Shown: positions 46,020-61,100 of the stretch, piece by piece
Layout of the letters: each line of letters begins with the position of its first letter
Numbering within the stretch: position 1 is the stretch's first letter
DNA from: Glandiceps talaboti
Taxonomy: Eukaryota; Hemichordata; Enteropneusta; Spengelidae
Reading direction: 5' to 3'
Length of the DNA stretch: 64,000 nucleotides
NCBI RefSeq assembly: GCF_964340395.1
Contig: NC_135566.1
Span: forward strand, 16,373,501-16,437,500
Made by a program: the position numbers and the translations under genes
The notes under the pieces: model-generated
Seen by the model: only the letters and a program-made list of their open reading frames with translations
Databases searched by the model: none
Told to the model about the DNA's origin: nothing

Positions 46020-49000
46020 ACGTGACTTGGCAAATCACCAAGTTCATTCATTTATGTTTCTAGAATATGAATTGACAAATCACAAAGTTTGTTACAGTTC
46101 TGTGTGTAGAATATAAATCGACAAATCACTGCATTTGTTACATTTATGTGTGACTAAATTGACGAATCACAAAGTTTGTTACAATTGGGTTTATGGAATA
46201 TGGATGCCAAATCACAGACTTGTACACTTTTAAATGAAGAATATGAATTGAAGAATCTCAAATTTCTGTACAGTTGTGTGTGAGGAACATAAAAAGGGAG
46301 AGACATTTTGTAGTCTGCCAGTGTGGTGTTAATAGTAGTGTTGTCACTCTCATTTCACACTGTCCAGAGAATGATATATGCACCACCTGTTTCATGAGTA
46401 GAACTATCACTCCAAACTATGTTGACTGTTTACAGTCTAGGTTTTCAAGTGAGTGTGTAAGAATTGCTCTCAATCGTAGTGTGAACCATACAACTCATGG
46501 CATGGAACAGTTGTGTATTTTACTACTCAGGGTTGAACAGTTGTGTGAAGGGGACCACCTAGGCTAAACATTGCCAGTCTCTCCCCTTTATCTAGGGCCT
46601 GAATACATGATTGTTTGCACCTCAAACTGTGTTTGCTCATGTCCATGTGTGTTTTTAGTAGCATCCACATTAAGGTCATATCAGTGCTGGAATAAGCACG
46701 CCTTTATCTTTGTATAATGTGTTTGTATGTTTGTGTTTGTGTAGATTTCACACAATGAAAGGTACAGTTGTATGGGTGAAAGTGGCTATAGATGTCAGAT
46801 AGGATAGCTTGGATGTTCAATTGCTAAAAAATAAAGGAATTCATGTTATGCAGTGTTTTTGGTAAAATTTGGGAATCCCTGTAACATAGAGTGGGGAGGG
46901 ACGGGGGAGGAGGGAGGGAGGGGTGGGAATCTGGTACAAACTGATATAGTTTCCCATACAGTGTACCATAGTCGAATCTTAGTGGGGAACTCTGGTAAAA
47001 TACCTTTGGAACGCGGGTATATTTCACCTGCTTTGTAGGGAACCCTGGAAAATGATTGGTTAACTCAGGAAGATTTCACCAACTTACAACCCTTTGGGTC
47101 TCACTAAAATACTGATGGAGAACCCTGATAAAATATCTGGGGATCTTGGGTAGATTTTACCAACTGACCACCCTTTAACCGAAACATTGGGTTGACAGTC
47201 TTTTAGTTATTGACAACACAACACTGAAACACATAATGAATCTAGAGCAGTCACTTAAAACTTAATCTTAACTATACCCAATTCTGATTTTAACAATAAT
47301 TTTGTATGTTTATATTAGAATCAAGCCAAAATGTCTGTCAGTTCAAATTTAAAATGACATTTGAGATTTCCTTTATGGATTCCCTGTAAGAATAGATTAG
47401 ATTAGATTAGGTTTGATTAGATTAGCTTATAGTCTCTTTAGATGATATAGCAGTAGAACATTCTTTACATGTAGCTGCTTGCTGGAGACCTGGAATGCAA
47501 ACTCTAGGTTTCGATTGTGGTTTCTGTACCATATTTTGCATAAAATGAAGTAGTCCGAAGTATGATTTTCATTTTGTCAAGAGGCCAGGTACTCAAAGAT
47601 TACAAGAGGGCTTGGCATACTCAGTACTTTGTGTAGCTGTTCACTGAGAACACTGGCTTAAATTGTTCAGATTGTATGTTTTAGGTCAAACTGGTCAGCT
47701 TGTAATTGGAATGGCATTTTTGTGTATCTTTGGGTAATTCATCTTCAAACTGTACTCCTGAAAGGAGCCTCATTTAGGCAATTGTAAATTGGTGTATATT
47801 TCTTCCCATTTATGAAAAGTCGAAGTGGTAAAAACAGTCAAATCTGACTCCCGAGAGTTCCTCAAGGCTTTTTACCAGGGTCCCTCACTAAAATTATACA
47901 AATAGATGGAAATTTTACTGAATGCGACTCATGGTAACAAATTTTGGTCCCTCACTAAACTTATACAAATGTAGGGCAGTTTAACCAGAATCGACTTGTG
48001 ACAAATTTTGGAAATTTCTGAAAATTTGTGTTTTCCAGTGATCTAATTGTGTAGGTACATCAGTACATGTACAAAGACAGAGGTACTCTGCACAACATGT
48101 ATATTGAATGTAAACATGCAATATTTGTATGTGAACTAGTGTGATATGAGTTAGTATGGATCAAGATGCAATAGATAAACCAGCACTAGACTTATTGAAC
48201 AGATAATATGGCCAACGAGGTCATCATCTAAGTATGTACCCACTATGTACACATCTTTGAAAAAGATCTATGTATTCAATTGAGTTCAGATCGTTCTAAC
48301 TTTGTACATCTCACTCTGTGTATTAAACGGCCCAGAATTAACAGAAGTCCAGGACACACAGACTACTAAACTTTGTATCTAGACTACCAAATTAGCAGTA
48401 GTCCAGGGCACATAGACTACTAAACATTGTATCTAGACTACCAAATTAGCAGTAGTCCAGGGCACATAGACTACTAAATGTTGACTGCCAAATTAGTAGT
48501 AGTACAGGGTACATAACTGCTAAACATCATATCTGGACTACCAAATTAGCAGTAGTCCAGGGCAAATAGACTACTAAACATTGTATCTGGACTACCAAAT
48601 TAGCAGTAGTCTAGGGCACATAGACTACTAAACATTGTATCTAGACTACCAAATTAGTAGTAGTCCAGGGTACATAGACTACTAAACATTGTATCTAGAC
48701 TACCAGTATATGGTACAAATGTAGTCTTATGAGACTAATTGAAATCAATAGAAATTGTAGCTGAAACAGTTCAGGTGGGTAATCTGACTACCAAGCCTAG
48801 AAGTTCAAACTGAGTAACCCTGTATCAGTGATGCATCAAATTGGTACAGAGCACACAGATATGCAGTGCTCTAATTTGTAAGATATGTTGTAAGTAAGTC
48901 AGAGTACACAATTTAATAGATGATAGTCAAAGTATGAACCAAGTAGTGGTCCATATAAGTTCTTTTCACGGCTGTACAATGGTTTCTGCTCTGAGTTGTT

Positions 49001-52000
49001 TACACAGGTAAAGTTGTCAATTGGCTTGACCTTGTCAGCGTCCTTTCAGTGCAGGGGAATAAATAAGTAGGGCTGCCATGTGTAGTATTAGTTCAATACT
49101 AGTTTTAGGTAGTCTGTTAGTTTAGCGACGATCGCACAATGTCGCACAAGCTCAATAAACAAACTTCGTTCATTTAGGACATAATCCCTTCCCCCTCCCC
49201 CCAATACGAACTGTGACATCACGCACGTATAAAATTGATGTAAACCATGCTGGAAACTGTAGTCAGCACACCACCACTACGGTTAGTCTGGACGCCAACA
49301 TGGTCTCCAACTAAACCAGAGAGTGGAGGTGTAAATGGTAACAATGACGTATAGGGGCTAGACTACACTACGGTTGATGCAATGTAAAAACATGATGGTA
49401 AACACATTAAAATACTACCAGAAACCTAGCCCTGCATATCACATTAGAAGACAATTTTAATCAACTAATCAACATCTCAGTAGTAAATATTGTTATCAAT
49501 CATTGAAGGCGAGGAAGCATTTCGAAATATGGTTAGAAGTGCAAAAATGAACGAAGTTCATTTCAATTGAGTTTGTGTGACATTTTGTGATTATCCCTTA
49601 GTTTAGTTTGGTTTTGGTAGTTGGGAAGGGAATAATAGTTGATGAGTCAGGAGTAATATTTTATTAGCCATTATATTCAATACCAATTGTTTATACTTCT
49701 GTCTTTATAGTGAGTTGTTAGTATGGTGTAGTTTGGTCTTTGAATTGGGTGCAGTGGAGTTGGTTGTAGTATATAAATTTGACTTGCATATACAATATAT
49801 TATTAAGCTTACTCAAGGTGTTTGTAGGCTTTTTCTTCCAGCAGGGGTTTAGAGCAGTTAGGGTGGGGTTGGAGGTTGGAGTGCATGCTTGGAGGTGGTT
49901 TATATAAATATTAACTTTACTAAGCAGTCCTCCATGCCACATTCTGACAATCTGTCTTTCCACTCTCCAGTAATTTAGAGATGGAGTCAGTGATAACGTC
50001 AGAGTAGATGCAATGTTCAATAGTCTAGTATTAGCAATATTGTAAACAAGTGTGTATTAACACTAACTGTGTATTTCTATATTATATAACCCTGGCAGAG
50101 GTACAGCAATGTGTTACAGGCAATTCAGTATGTGTTATTTTCAATAACAAAAAAATTTGTAGTGTGTCAATATGATAGAAGCTTGATTTTCTTATGGTCA
50201 CCCCAGAGTAAGGGAATTGGTATCACTAAATTTTGGTGGGTCACAAGAAGTCACGTATCAGTGGCGCATCAAATTGGCTTTGAGGGCACACTGGTAGGCA
50301 TATTACATGTCCAACCTTGCCTAGCAGAAATCGCTGCTATATTCCACTCTTGCTGAAATACAGCAAAACACCAGTCCTGGTATAAAGTATAGGATTTTCA
50401 CTTGGCTGCACCTCAGCTGAAGGTTGAATAGAGTCAATTGTAGGCCTTCTTCACAGACAGTGTTGTTCACCCTATGCGGTAAAATTGCTCTCAGACTTCT
50501 AAGCTGCACTCTATAAATGCCACACTTTAACACTATCATTCTACCCACCATCAGGTTTAGACAAGTGAAGGTATCTGTTAGAAAATGATAGAAATTTGTA
50601 AAAGTTAAAACAAAGGGTTAACCTAGGTGACAAGAAACAAGTCAGTGCCACAATTCGGTCAGAATAAAGGCTATGCAAATTAACAGCCTTCACCTTACAG
50701 CCTTGGTCTCTCATTATTCTATTCTTTGTATGAGATAAAGAAATAGGGTGAATTTAACACACATACATTTCTTTTTATAAAGTCATTGAATGCAAGGAAA
50801 GTAGAATATTTTGTCCAGTTGTCTAGGAATAAAAGACAGATTTTGTCAAAGTTGAAAGAAATAGCCATAAATCATTGTTTAAGAGTCTTCATCAAGAGTT
50901 TTTGGTTGCCAACCATTTACACATGTAGATGAAACGTTATTGCAGGTAGTCAGTCAGTTCATAATACATTATACCATGCACGAGCTAAGTTGAACAAAAC
51001 ATATAGCATATACACCATGTACATGTGTACTCTGGTCGTTCTACATCACGACAATGTGTGTCTATGTCATGACAATGCGTGTCTACATCACTAGTTCTGC
51101 TATGTTCGAAATATCAGTCAAAACGTCCAAAATTGCCATTACTGTTCCAGATTTTTCTTGATATTACTGGTGCTGGTATGATTATGTTATTCTCCAATAT
51201 TTTTCTTCATTCAGCCGGAAAATACTCATGACCTAAGGATGTTGTCACTACTCGTCTAGTAACTCGTAGTAGCAAAGCCCCCTTAGGTCACTCGTATTTT
51301 CCTTGGTTGAACAGAGAAAAATATTGGGAGATAGCATCTTATTATTGAAAACATAGAAGAGTTGAATGTGTATCTTTCAGTGGTTATATTTTACCACCCT
51401 TTGTTCTTACTGTAGTTATGAGTTCAAAATAGTTGTGATTAAGTTTCAGTCAAACAATCGTTATCCTAAATATAGACATTTATTTTTTTAGATATTTTTA
51501 TTTATGATGTTACCATGTAGTCACAGAGCTAAAAGTGAATCATAATTGTATTTATCCGCACGGGTAAAGTTGTGTTATTTTTTACTGTGGTAAACCTACA
51601 GATTGCGGGGTCACATTTTTAACAACTTATCCAATTGACCCTGGTAGGATGAAAATTCTTGTTGGATTTTTTAATGTTTTTCAACTTTTGTGATGGCTTT
51701 ATTTTTCCAGACACAAGTGGAGATGTGTTTGAGCAGCAAGCAGCTAAAGAACAGGCCAGACTTCTACACAGGTTTAAACAGTTGAAACAGTGGCAACAAG
51801 AACAACAGGACAAGTTGATACGCCAACAACAGGAGCAGTTACAACAATTCAAAAGTGAACAGCAGAGAGTTAAAAGTATGATAGCATTACAGAGACAGAT
51901 ACAGTGGGGAGGTGAGTATGATAACGTTACTATGTCATGCAGAGGAGAAGGAAGTTAGTAGTGATGGGTCAGAGAGTCAGACATGTAAGTGAGTTAAATC

Positions 52001-55000
52001 ATGTGATAGCATTACAGAGATAGATGCAGTGGGGAGGTGAGTTAAAAATAGATGCAGTGGGGAGGTGATACCCAGAAAGATAACACCCGCATAACAGATC
52101 TCTGTACATTGTACTCTGTAAGTGTAAACAGTGGGAAATGAGGGTGTAAGGGATTACATTTAATATGTGTTACAGTATGTCTGATTTGAAACCTTCACGT
52201 GATAAAGGTTTAGACATTTAACAGTACATCATATACATGTATACTGAGCAAAGCTTCATACAAGATGTGTGTGACGCAAACTTTCACGAATTTTACACAC
52301 GGCAACATTTGTTGTTTATTTTCATATTTATCAACTTTATCTACTTTGTCTGTCAATGTTATATTCACTTGCATTTAAGTGTAAGCAGATTAGTAATAGC
52401 TTCAAGAATAAAATTAAAACTGTGCTGTAATTTCATACTGAGTGAGTATTAAAAACACAACAGGAAAACATTGTTGTATTTGTCATTCACAGGATCAGGT
52501 ACCCAGTCATCGATGACAGAGCCCTCACTTCATAAAACTGCGTCCACATCATCCAAGCCCTCCATTAAACCTAGCAGTATACCTCAAGTTCTTGCCAGTA
52601 AGATAGGGAAATCCCCTCACAATACTTACGCTAGTTTACCTACGGAACAACAACCAGTATATACACATCCAAACCAGGTAAGGTAACTCTTGTGTTATCA
52701 TGACATCAGTTCGTTTGCAATCACAGTCATCTCAAACTCCAGTCATGGATTGGTTTATTAAAGGGGCACAAGCTGAGTTTATACATATTTGGGTGTAGTT
52801 TTTGCTACATATTTAAAAAGTACTGGCATTATTGTACCTACTGGAGGACACTTAACTACCACTTGCAATTGACTGAACTCAAACCTGGTATTAAGATATA
52901 ACTCGTAAACGTTCCGATGACATAATTTATGGTATGTATCAAAAAAATCTCTCAGTGTAAAGTTCAGTTATGACAAAATAAGCCAGAGTACCGTGCTTTG
53001 TTTTGATTTTGTGGATTTGATGGGTCATTTATTTGAAGTAATCGATTGTTTGTGAGATGTTAAGGTGAAAAGTTGAGTCGCTTTCATTTCATCCTGACGG
53101 TCATAGTATAGTGTTAAAAATAGAATTGAGGTGACTGGGTGTCGAGACAGACAGACAGAAGTCGAGGTTACATGTTCTTGTCTGTAGCACCCATCCTTTC
53201 TTCCTGTCTTTTCAAATGTCAGCAGCTTTATCAGGTCATACAATCACATTCAAGTGCTTTTGTTAAGGTTTGGAACCCCCAGCAACAGAAGTGGGACATG
53301 AGGTCAAACTTGCATGGATATGTATACCCTAATTTGGGAAACCCTGATAAAGTGACTGGGGAACCCAGTAGATTGTATTCACCATACTTACCAAATTTGC
53401 ATTCCAAAGTTTTTGTTAAGATTTTGGAACCACGGTAATAGAAAGGGAAAAATTATCCTGTATATAATATAGATAGATGAATACATAGTGAGTGTACCAG
53501 AATTTTTGTTATGAGATCCTTATAAAATGACCAGGGGGAGCTTAGTCAAATTTATCTATTTAATACTCTTCAACAAGTAACAAGGCATTCTGTCAAACAC
53601 AGTATTTTTTCTAAGGGCCAGGAACCCCAGTAGCAGAAATGGGAAAGCTGGTAAAATTGACATACTAATGTATTCACTATACCATAATCTTGGTGGGGGA
53701 ACCCAGTAAAATGACTAGGGAACATAGGTAGATTTTACCAGACAGTGGAGGGGTACTGTCTATGGTTTTACCTAAGTACCACTCTTGACAAAAACTCTGA
53801 AACAGTGTCAATGACTTTATTTGTCGCACTATGGTCGTTATCACTGATATCAGTCAAGAAGCTGACAAGTCTTACCATGACATTCATTTTAATTGTCAAG
53901 TAGTTCAATTTCCACACATAATTAATTAACTAACATTGTTGAAAACAGCCCTTTTCATTTACAAGTAGCCATATTACATATGCAAATTAGTCAAGCTGGA
54001 GTGACAATGACTGAATGGTTGTTAAAAACAAAGATGTTTTCAAAGTTAGCTGCAGCAATGTGTGCTTTGATTGATCTTTAGGATGTCAACTGATAAATGA
54101 CATCCGTGACGTTGTTTGAATATTAATGATGGACTTCAGGTTGTCGACAAACGAATAAATTAGTGATGCTATCTGCATGCATCATCTAGTAACTTGGTCA
54201 AGATAACGGACAGCTTGGATGGGCTTATACTTCCATGGGCATGACACAATTTGATCTAGTACATCTGATACTGCGATATCTCAATGTCTACAAATGCTTG
54301 AGTGTAGAGTTTGGAGCATTTATTTTTGAACTACAGTAAGGTTGGGGTAGGGGAGGACGGGACATTTTCCTGTGTGTTATACATTGGTTTAGATATGGGA
54401 ATCCTTGTAAAATGTCTGGGGAAGTCAGTAGTCTGTAATTTAAAGACCAATGTTAAGCACGAGTTGTGGTTATTTCATCATTCAGCAAGTAAATTGCTCA
54501 TATTGGGTTAGAATGGTTGGAGTGAAATAATAAGCAGGTTGCAGGTTCTAGCCGCGTTGTTGGTATTGCTGTTTGATGCTGAATGGCAAGAAGTCCTTGG
54601 GCAAGATTTGAACCACGATTGTGCCTCAGTCAACCCAGCTGTATAATTGGGGACCTGGTAGGATAGAGGTTGCAATGTGAATGCTTTAATCCTATGTGCT
54701 TACAGAAGTTGCAATGAATTGTAAGCCCCCAGGGAATTGAAGTTCTAAGGACTGATGGACATTGTGCTTCAATAGGTCCATGTGGGGAATGATAATTATA
54801 AAGCGATGTGAGTGGTGTCAGTCAGTCGACTGTTTCGATCATGACAGACGAAACATCCCCAAATAGTTCGGTTCAGATCTGAGTGTGGGAAATGCTATAT
54901 GAAAATTAACGTTGTTATATGTAATTAATAATCAGGGAATCTAGTACATGTAATGTAGGTAATTACCTAAATCATACAATTCACTGTGCTAGTATATATA

Positions 55001-57640
55001 ATAATTAAAGAAAATTGATTGAAAAAAATTTTGCTTACTACTATACAGCAAGATGGTTGCTGAGACTGTCCACAAGTTATCCATCATTTGTCCACAAAGT
55101 TGTTTGTTTATATCATGATATGTAGATTTGTAAGGCATCAGATATTTATCTGTTGTTTGTTTACTATATGCTTATTTATATCATGATGGTTTGAAGGCTG
55201 GCTTTCTATAAGCTATCAGACAGATATCTGTTGTTTGTCTCCTAAGTTGCTTATTTATATCATGATCTCCCTTAAGCCTGGTCTTGTTGATTTTATCTTG
55301 ATCGCTGTACAAGGTGATTCTGTACATGTCTGTCATGATCACTATTTGGAAGGGAATTATTGACATGTGTATATGAAATCTACAATTTGTTCATTTCTAT
55401 TAGATCTATTATCATCACATTTGTGAATTGTTAAAGTATATTGTCATCTTCACCTTCATGATGACAGTTTGTCAATTTCTGTAGCTTTTTTAAGGTTTCA
55501 ATTTCATTAATTTGTATCTTTTATCTTCAAAATGACAATTTGTTTATTTCTAACTTTTATCTTCAAGATGGCATTTTGTTAATTTCTATTGTCATTTTAA
55601 CTGCCAAGATGGTAATTTGTCAATTTCTGTAACTTTTTGAAGATGGTATTTTGTGAATTTCTATCTTTTATCTTAAAGTTTTACGATTTGTTAAGTCCCA
55701 AATTTTATCTTCTTCAAGATTGCATTGTGATGTGTTAGTTTCTATATCTCCTTCAAGTTTTGTGATTTGTTCATTTCTATCTTTTATCTCCATCAAGATG
55801 GCAATTTGTCAAATTTCTATATCTTTACGGATGGCAGCATGTTCATTTTTCGATCTTGATTGTGTTAGAGACATTGATAGTTCTTCTGTGTGTATCTTAA
55901 TCTTGTCTAAAGACTCTGCTTCATGTGGATTAGTGTGGTTCATGTCCCCACAAGTCAGCTGATAAGATTCTAATCATTAGATGGATAAAAAGGATTTGTG
56001 TTTGCTTTGTGTACAGTTAATCTCCTTAAAAGTGTGAAACTCACAATACCACTACTCATGAATATTTAGATTAGTATGTGTGTTAGTGTCAATACTGAAT
56101 GGTTTGGCATGCATGCATTATTAGAACTACATTGTAGTATAGTATTCCATCGTTTGTGTGTGTGTGTGTATGGTTCCTGATTTTGTCAAGTTTTCAAAAT
56201 TATGAAAATCAGTATTCAAGTCAGGGGAGGGTCTGTGATCTTGCTAAGTTTTAGTTTTGAGTCTACTTTAGTGTGTGTGTGCCTGTGTATGTCTGTATCT
56301 GTGTGTGTGTGTGTGGGGAGGGTAATAGTTTGACATTGACACATTTTGAAAGTGTATTTTCCAGTCAGGGGAGGGTTGGTGATATTGCCTCGGGTCTGTT
56401 TCAGTGGGGGAGGGGTAGTGTGATGGAAAGTTTTGAAAGCCTATGGGAGGTTTGGTAATATTGCTTTTAAGTTTTGAGACCGTACTCCAGTGTTGATGGG
56501 GGGGGGGGTAGTCTGACAATGCCATTGGCAAATATTAAAAGGGCTTGTGATAATGTCGAGTTTTGAAAGTTTGTACTCTAGTCAGGAGGGTGAAGAAGAG
56601 TGGGGGTCTTATATTACAAGTGACAGTCTAGTCAGGGAAGGTTTGCTGACATTGGTAGTATGGTTGCTATAGTTATGGAAGGGTCATGTCAAAGTCTACG
56701 TAAGCTGTACAGATGTGACTTTCAGAACTATGGACAGGAAAGGATATAATATTAAGTATTGACAAACTTACAACCATCAGTAGCCAAGATTGAATCAAAA
56801 GAGGCCTCTTGATAACAATGCAGTTGACATATGTGTTTGAGATGAAATCAGTTGCTAGAATAGAAAATACATTGTGTCAGCAATATTACAGGTAACAATA
56901 AATGAGAAGTACACTGCTAGAATCATCAAGGGACCCAGATACATGTCCATTCATACAGTGTTATACATGAGTGTGTCTGGTTACCATGACGCTGTACAAC
57001 TTGGGGGAGAAGAATGTGAAGAGAGTATAGTAGGGAGTATACAATTAGGAGGAGACGTCGAGACACTCAAATGATTTCAATCTGATCTGCTTCATTGCAA
57101 ATACCTGGACACACAGTTTAACCTCAGTTATTTTTTTTGACAAAATTCAGCATTCCGTTATATCATTGTTACTTTCGTGGTTTCCCCCTAGGCAGTCACT
57201 CCCTAGGCCAATTGATAAGTGCCTACTAAAATCACTCTTAGCATGAAAACACCACATTTTTTATTACCTTTCAGTAAATCTATTCACATGTTGTTGTCCG
57301 GTGTAGACAAAAGATTAGTTTTCAAACCTCTCCTACCTTACATTGTGCATGGACATACCTACATCTGTCAGCACTTACTTGTACTTGCGAAGTGTACATT
57401 TACTCTTATTTGTGAAATGTACATTTGGTGATTTCACCTTCATACCAGTTGGAATATTTTCACAGGACTACTAATGTAGACATCTAAAGGACAACTTTAT
57501 TTGTTTTGGCCCCAAAAGAATATATTATGATTGTGTTGTTAGTGTTGACCAGTCTTTTAGTCTAGTTCTATCTTATCTTTACATCTTATATCAAATTGTG
57601 TCTGCATGATTGCATTATTTTAATTGGTATATCAGTTTGT

Positions 57641-57702
<62 letters not shown>

Positions 57703-57995
57703 CTGTCTGCCTACTTGCCTGCTGAATATTGTCATTTTCTTGCTATTGTCAGCCCATTTGCCTATTTGTTATCCAGTCTGTCAGTGTCACTGTTTGACAG
57801 CTCTCTCACTCACTCACTCACTCACTCACTCACTCACTCACTCACTCACTCACTCACTCACTCACTCACTCTCTGTCTCTGTCACTGTCTCTCTCCCCTT
57901 TTCCCCCTCCCTCCCTCCCTCTGTCTGTCTCTCTCTGTCTCTCTCTGTCTCTGTCTCTCTCTGTCTCTCTCTTTCTCTCTGTCTCTGTCTCTCTG

Positions 57996-58031
<36 letters not shown>

Positions 58032-58037
58032 TCTGTC

Positions 58038-58130
<93 letters not shown>

Positions 58131-61100
58131 AATTGCTATTTTCTCCAAGTAAATCAATTGAACAGATGTAAGATACGCATCTAAGTTAGAAGGAATTCAG
58201 TGTGCATATCAACATACTAATATTAGATAAAAGGATTTATCACAGTAGTTTCTGAAAACAGGATTAATTCCGAATCATGTAAAGGTGTCAAATGTTTGTT
58301 TTGTTGAAACTACTAATACCAACAACAACAGGATAGAATGGAGTGCAGAGTTTCTAACATTACTTCCATTCACTGAACTGTCGTGGGTTGCTATGGTATA
58401 CGTTCAAAATTTCACTAAACATTTGGCAATCTTATAGGTTACCTAGGTATATAGTAAAACTTTACCAGTCATTTCACCTTTAATGAGTCGAGTGTCAAAT
58501 TTTGTGGCCTTGCTTGGAACAACCTCCAATATATCACCTTTATAAATGCATTTTTGGTTGTTTAATGGGCCAACCAAGGAAAAAACGGTTGCTATGAAAC
58601 CAACTGAAAAAAACGCTGTATGTCAAGAAATACCGGTCTTTTGACCTCCATCACCTGTGCAGGTAGAAATTAGTGATCAGGTGCTGTGCTATGCAATCAT
58701 AATGCAAATGTGTTATTTTACACAGTTTAGTTCAATGTACTAGGAGTTGGAGCCCCAGAGACATGTCTTGGTCTACTGGTCTACAGTTATTGGAATGACA
58801 AATTTTACACAGTCCTGATCGATATACAACCCTCCCATAATACTATTACATACACTTAGGTCCCCCAAAAAGTAATGTGTTTCTGATAACCCGACTGACC
58901 CTCGTTTTGAGCCTCCGACCCTAAATATTTTTTTTAAAAAACCTTTACAACCAGAATGTAAGAAATTCTTTGTCTTGTTGATTTTCATGCACGTCTGTTT
59001 TCTTTCCCCAGTGATGTCTGTACATATTTAATCAAACTATCATCTGAATGGGTATTCTAACTAACATTTTGTTTGTTGTTGGGGTTGAAGTAATATTTTT
59101 CAAAAATAAAATCAATTAAAACGATAAAATATAATCTTGACCTACCTACCCTATTTTCTCAAGTCATATTATCAAAAACACAATTATTTTTTCCCCCTCT
59201 TATTATTGCTTATCTGTGGCATGCTAACGACCTGTGTGCTCTCTAAGCCAATTTGATGCGCCACTGATGCACACAATTTCTAGTGACGCACCAAAATTTG
59301 GTGTTCCCCTATCTCTTCCTATGTGGTGACTCACAAGAAATGCCAGTTTTTATCATTTTGGCTCATAACAACAAAATTCGGCTATCGTTAGAGGGCACAC
59401 TGCTAATGACCACAAATATTTCAGTCTGATGTGACTTGAGATCTTATAATATTTACTGAATATCGTAAACTGAAAAGAAGTCTTCATCTGTTCGTTAGGT
59501 TTTAAGCCATGGGAGACATGAGTGATCATAGTCCACTCATACTCATAGGGCTTTTAATCAAGTGGATACAACAAGAGCTAATATCTTCTATCCTGTGTCA
59601 TACATCCCATATAGCTAGCACTGCAGTAAATGTCCACCTCAGACTAGGATTAAAATTTAGCTGTGAAAAACAGATGTCTGGCAGAGTTCTAGAAAAAAGT
59701 AGGACCAGAAGGAAAGAATGATCCTGTGTACTCCTTATTGATCCACTGATAAGATAACACTGATGTGAGAACCTGGGATTGAAACCCTAGCCGTTAAAGG
59801 CCCCTGTCAGATTAGGAACCTGGGATTGAAACATTGGCCTTTAAGTAAATAAACAAGAATGATTCCATGTAATCCTTATGGTTTCACTGATAAGATATCA
59901 CTAATGTGAGAACCTGGGATTGAAACCCTGGCCTTTAAAGGCCCCTGTCAGATTAGGAACCTGGGAATGAATCCCTGGCCTTTAAAGGCTTACTTCGGAT
60001 TAGGATTAAAATCTAGGTGTTGAGAACAGTTGTTTGGCAGAGATAAAGAAAAAGTTGGTCCAGAACAAAAGAATGATTATATGTAATCCTTATTGAGATA
60101 ACACTAATGCGATGACCTGGGATTGAAACATGGCCCTTTAAGCATGCTGGTAGCTGATTTGTTAGCCATGTGACATAAGAAAAGCACACTGGCAATGATA
60201 ACAGTATGTAGTCTAAGATATGCCACAGAAATACCTAGCCTAGTACGTAATCAGTTTCATTTGTCGTGACATGTTTTCAAATCGTCCAAACCATGTCTGA
60301 GTAACAAAAGATTAAGTACTGCTACTAAATCCATTGTAGTGACAGTGTCTTTGTTCATACTAGATTTATACTCTTATCAACTTGTATGGTATATACACGT
60401 GTATGTTGGTCACCTTCTATGTACCAATATGTAGGTAGCTGTGTCTAGAGAGACCGGTTTGGTGTGCATGCTTTTTATGCCTTTGAAGTTTGTGAATGAG
60501 TGAGTGGGAAAGGGGGACCCAGGAGTGAGTTGAAGGAGTGAGTGAGTTGAAGGAGTGAGTGTGTGCGTGCATGTGTGTGTGTGTGTGTGTGTGCGTGCGT
60601 GCGTACATGCATGCATGCGTGTGTAAATGCATGTGTGAGCAAGTGGGAATATTATGATAAATAATGAAGTATAAAACTTTATTCTAATAAACCTTCAGAA
60701 CATAAGTCAGTTTGGTCATCACATGTGTTTTCATATTATTACAGAACATCAAGGTACAAAACGGTGTACAATTGACATTGGCATATCTAAACTTTTTTTT
60801 TTTTGAAGAACTGTGGGAAATAAACAGAAATATTTACATAATTATGTATATCACAGTTTTATTGAGTTGACTTTATTTTGATGTAAAATCATGAAAGTAA
60901 GACACACATGTAAAACATTTATGAAGCTACCGTATTACTGCAAATAGTGCTACTACATTACTGCAATGTAAACTTGTTGATATTTCACCTAGCCTTGATC
61001 GCTCTAAACAGTGTTCGTGTGTTGCACCTTCCATCTGGACACAGTGCCTAAATACATACGAAATGTACCTACTACATGTCTTTCTTCTTTCTGTCATTTC

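Larger units (their letters stand above)
44357..51710 (+). other. Long CENPJ-like intron
   Basis: 7.3 kb. Holds a (TG)n run (45943-46016), diverged copies of the GGTAAAATCTACC family (44490-44560, 46850-47180, 47820-48010), a 54-bp minisatellite (48340-48715), an element at 49126-49597, and GATTA repeats (47390-47425). Small ORFs (46274-46567, 50111-50356) are unsupported. Confidence 0.6.

Noticed and set aside
56874-57074. Candidate CENPJ exon (66-codon ORF after an ATTACAG)
   Set aside because: Weak acceptor, no donor in phase and no resemblance to CPAP.
59755-60160. tRNA-like B-box words (GGGATTGAAACC)
   Set aside because: Part of a dispersed repeat; no cloverleaf or A-box at the right spacing.
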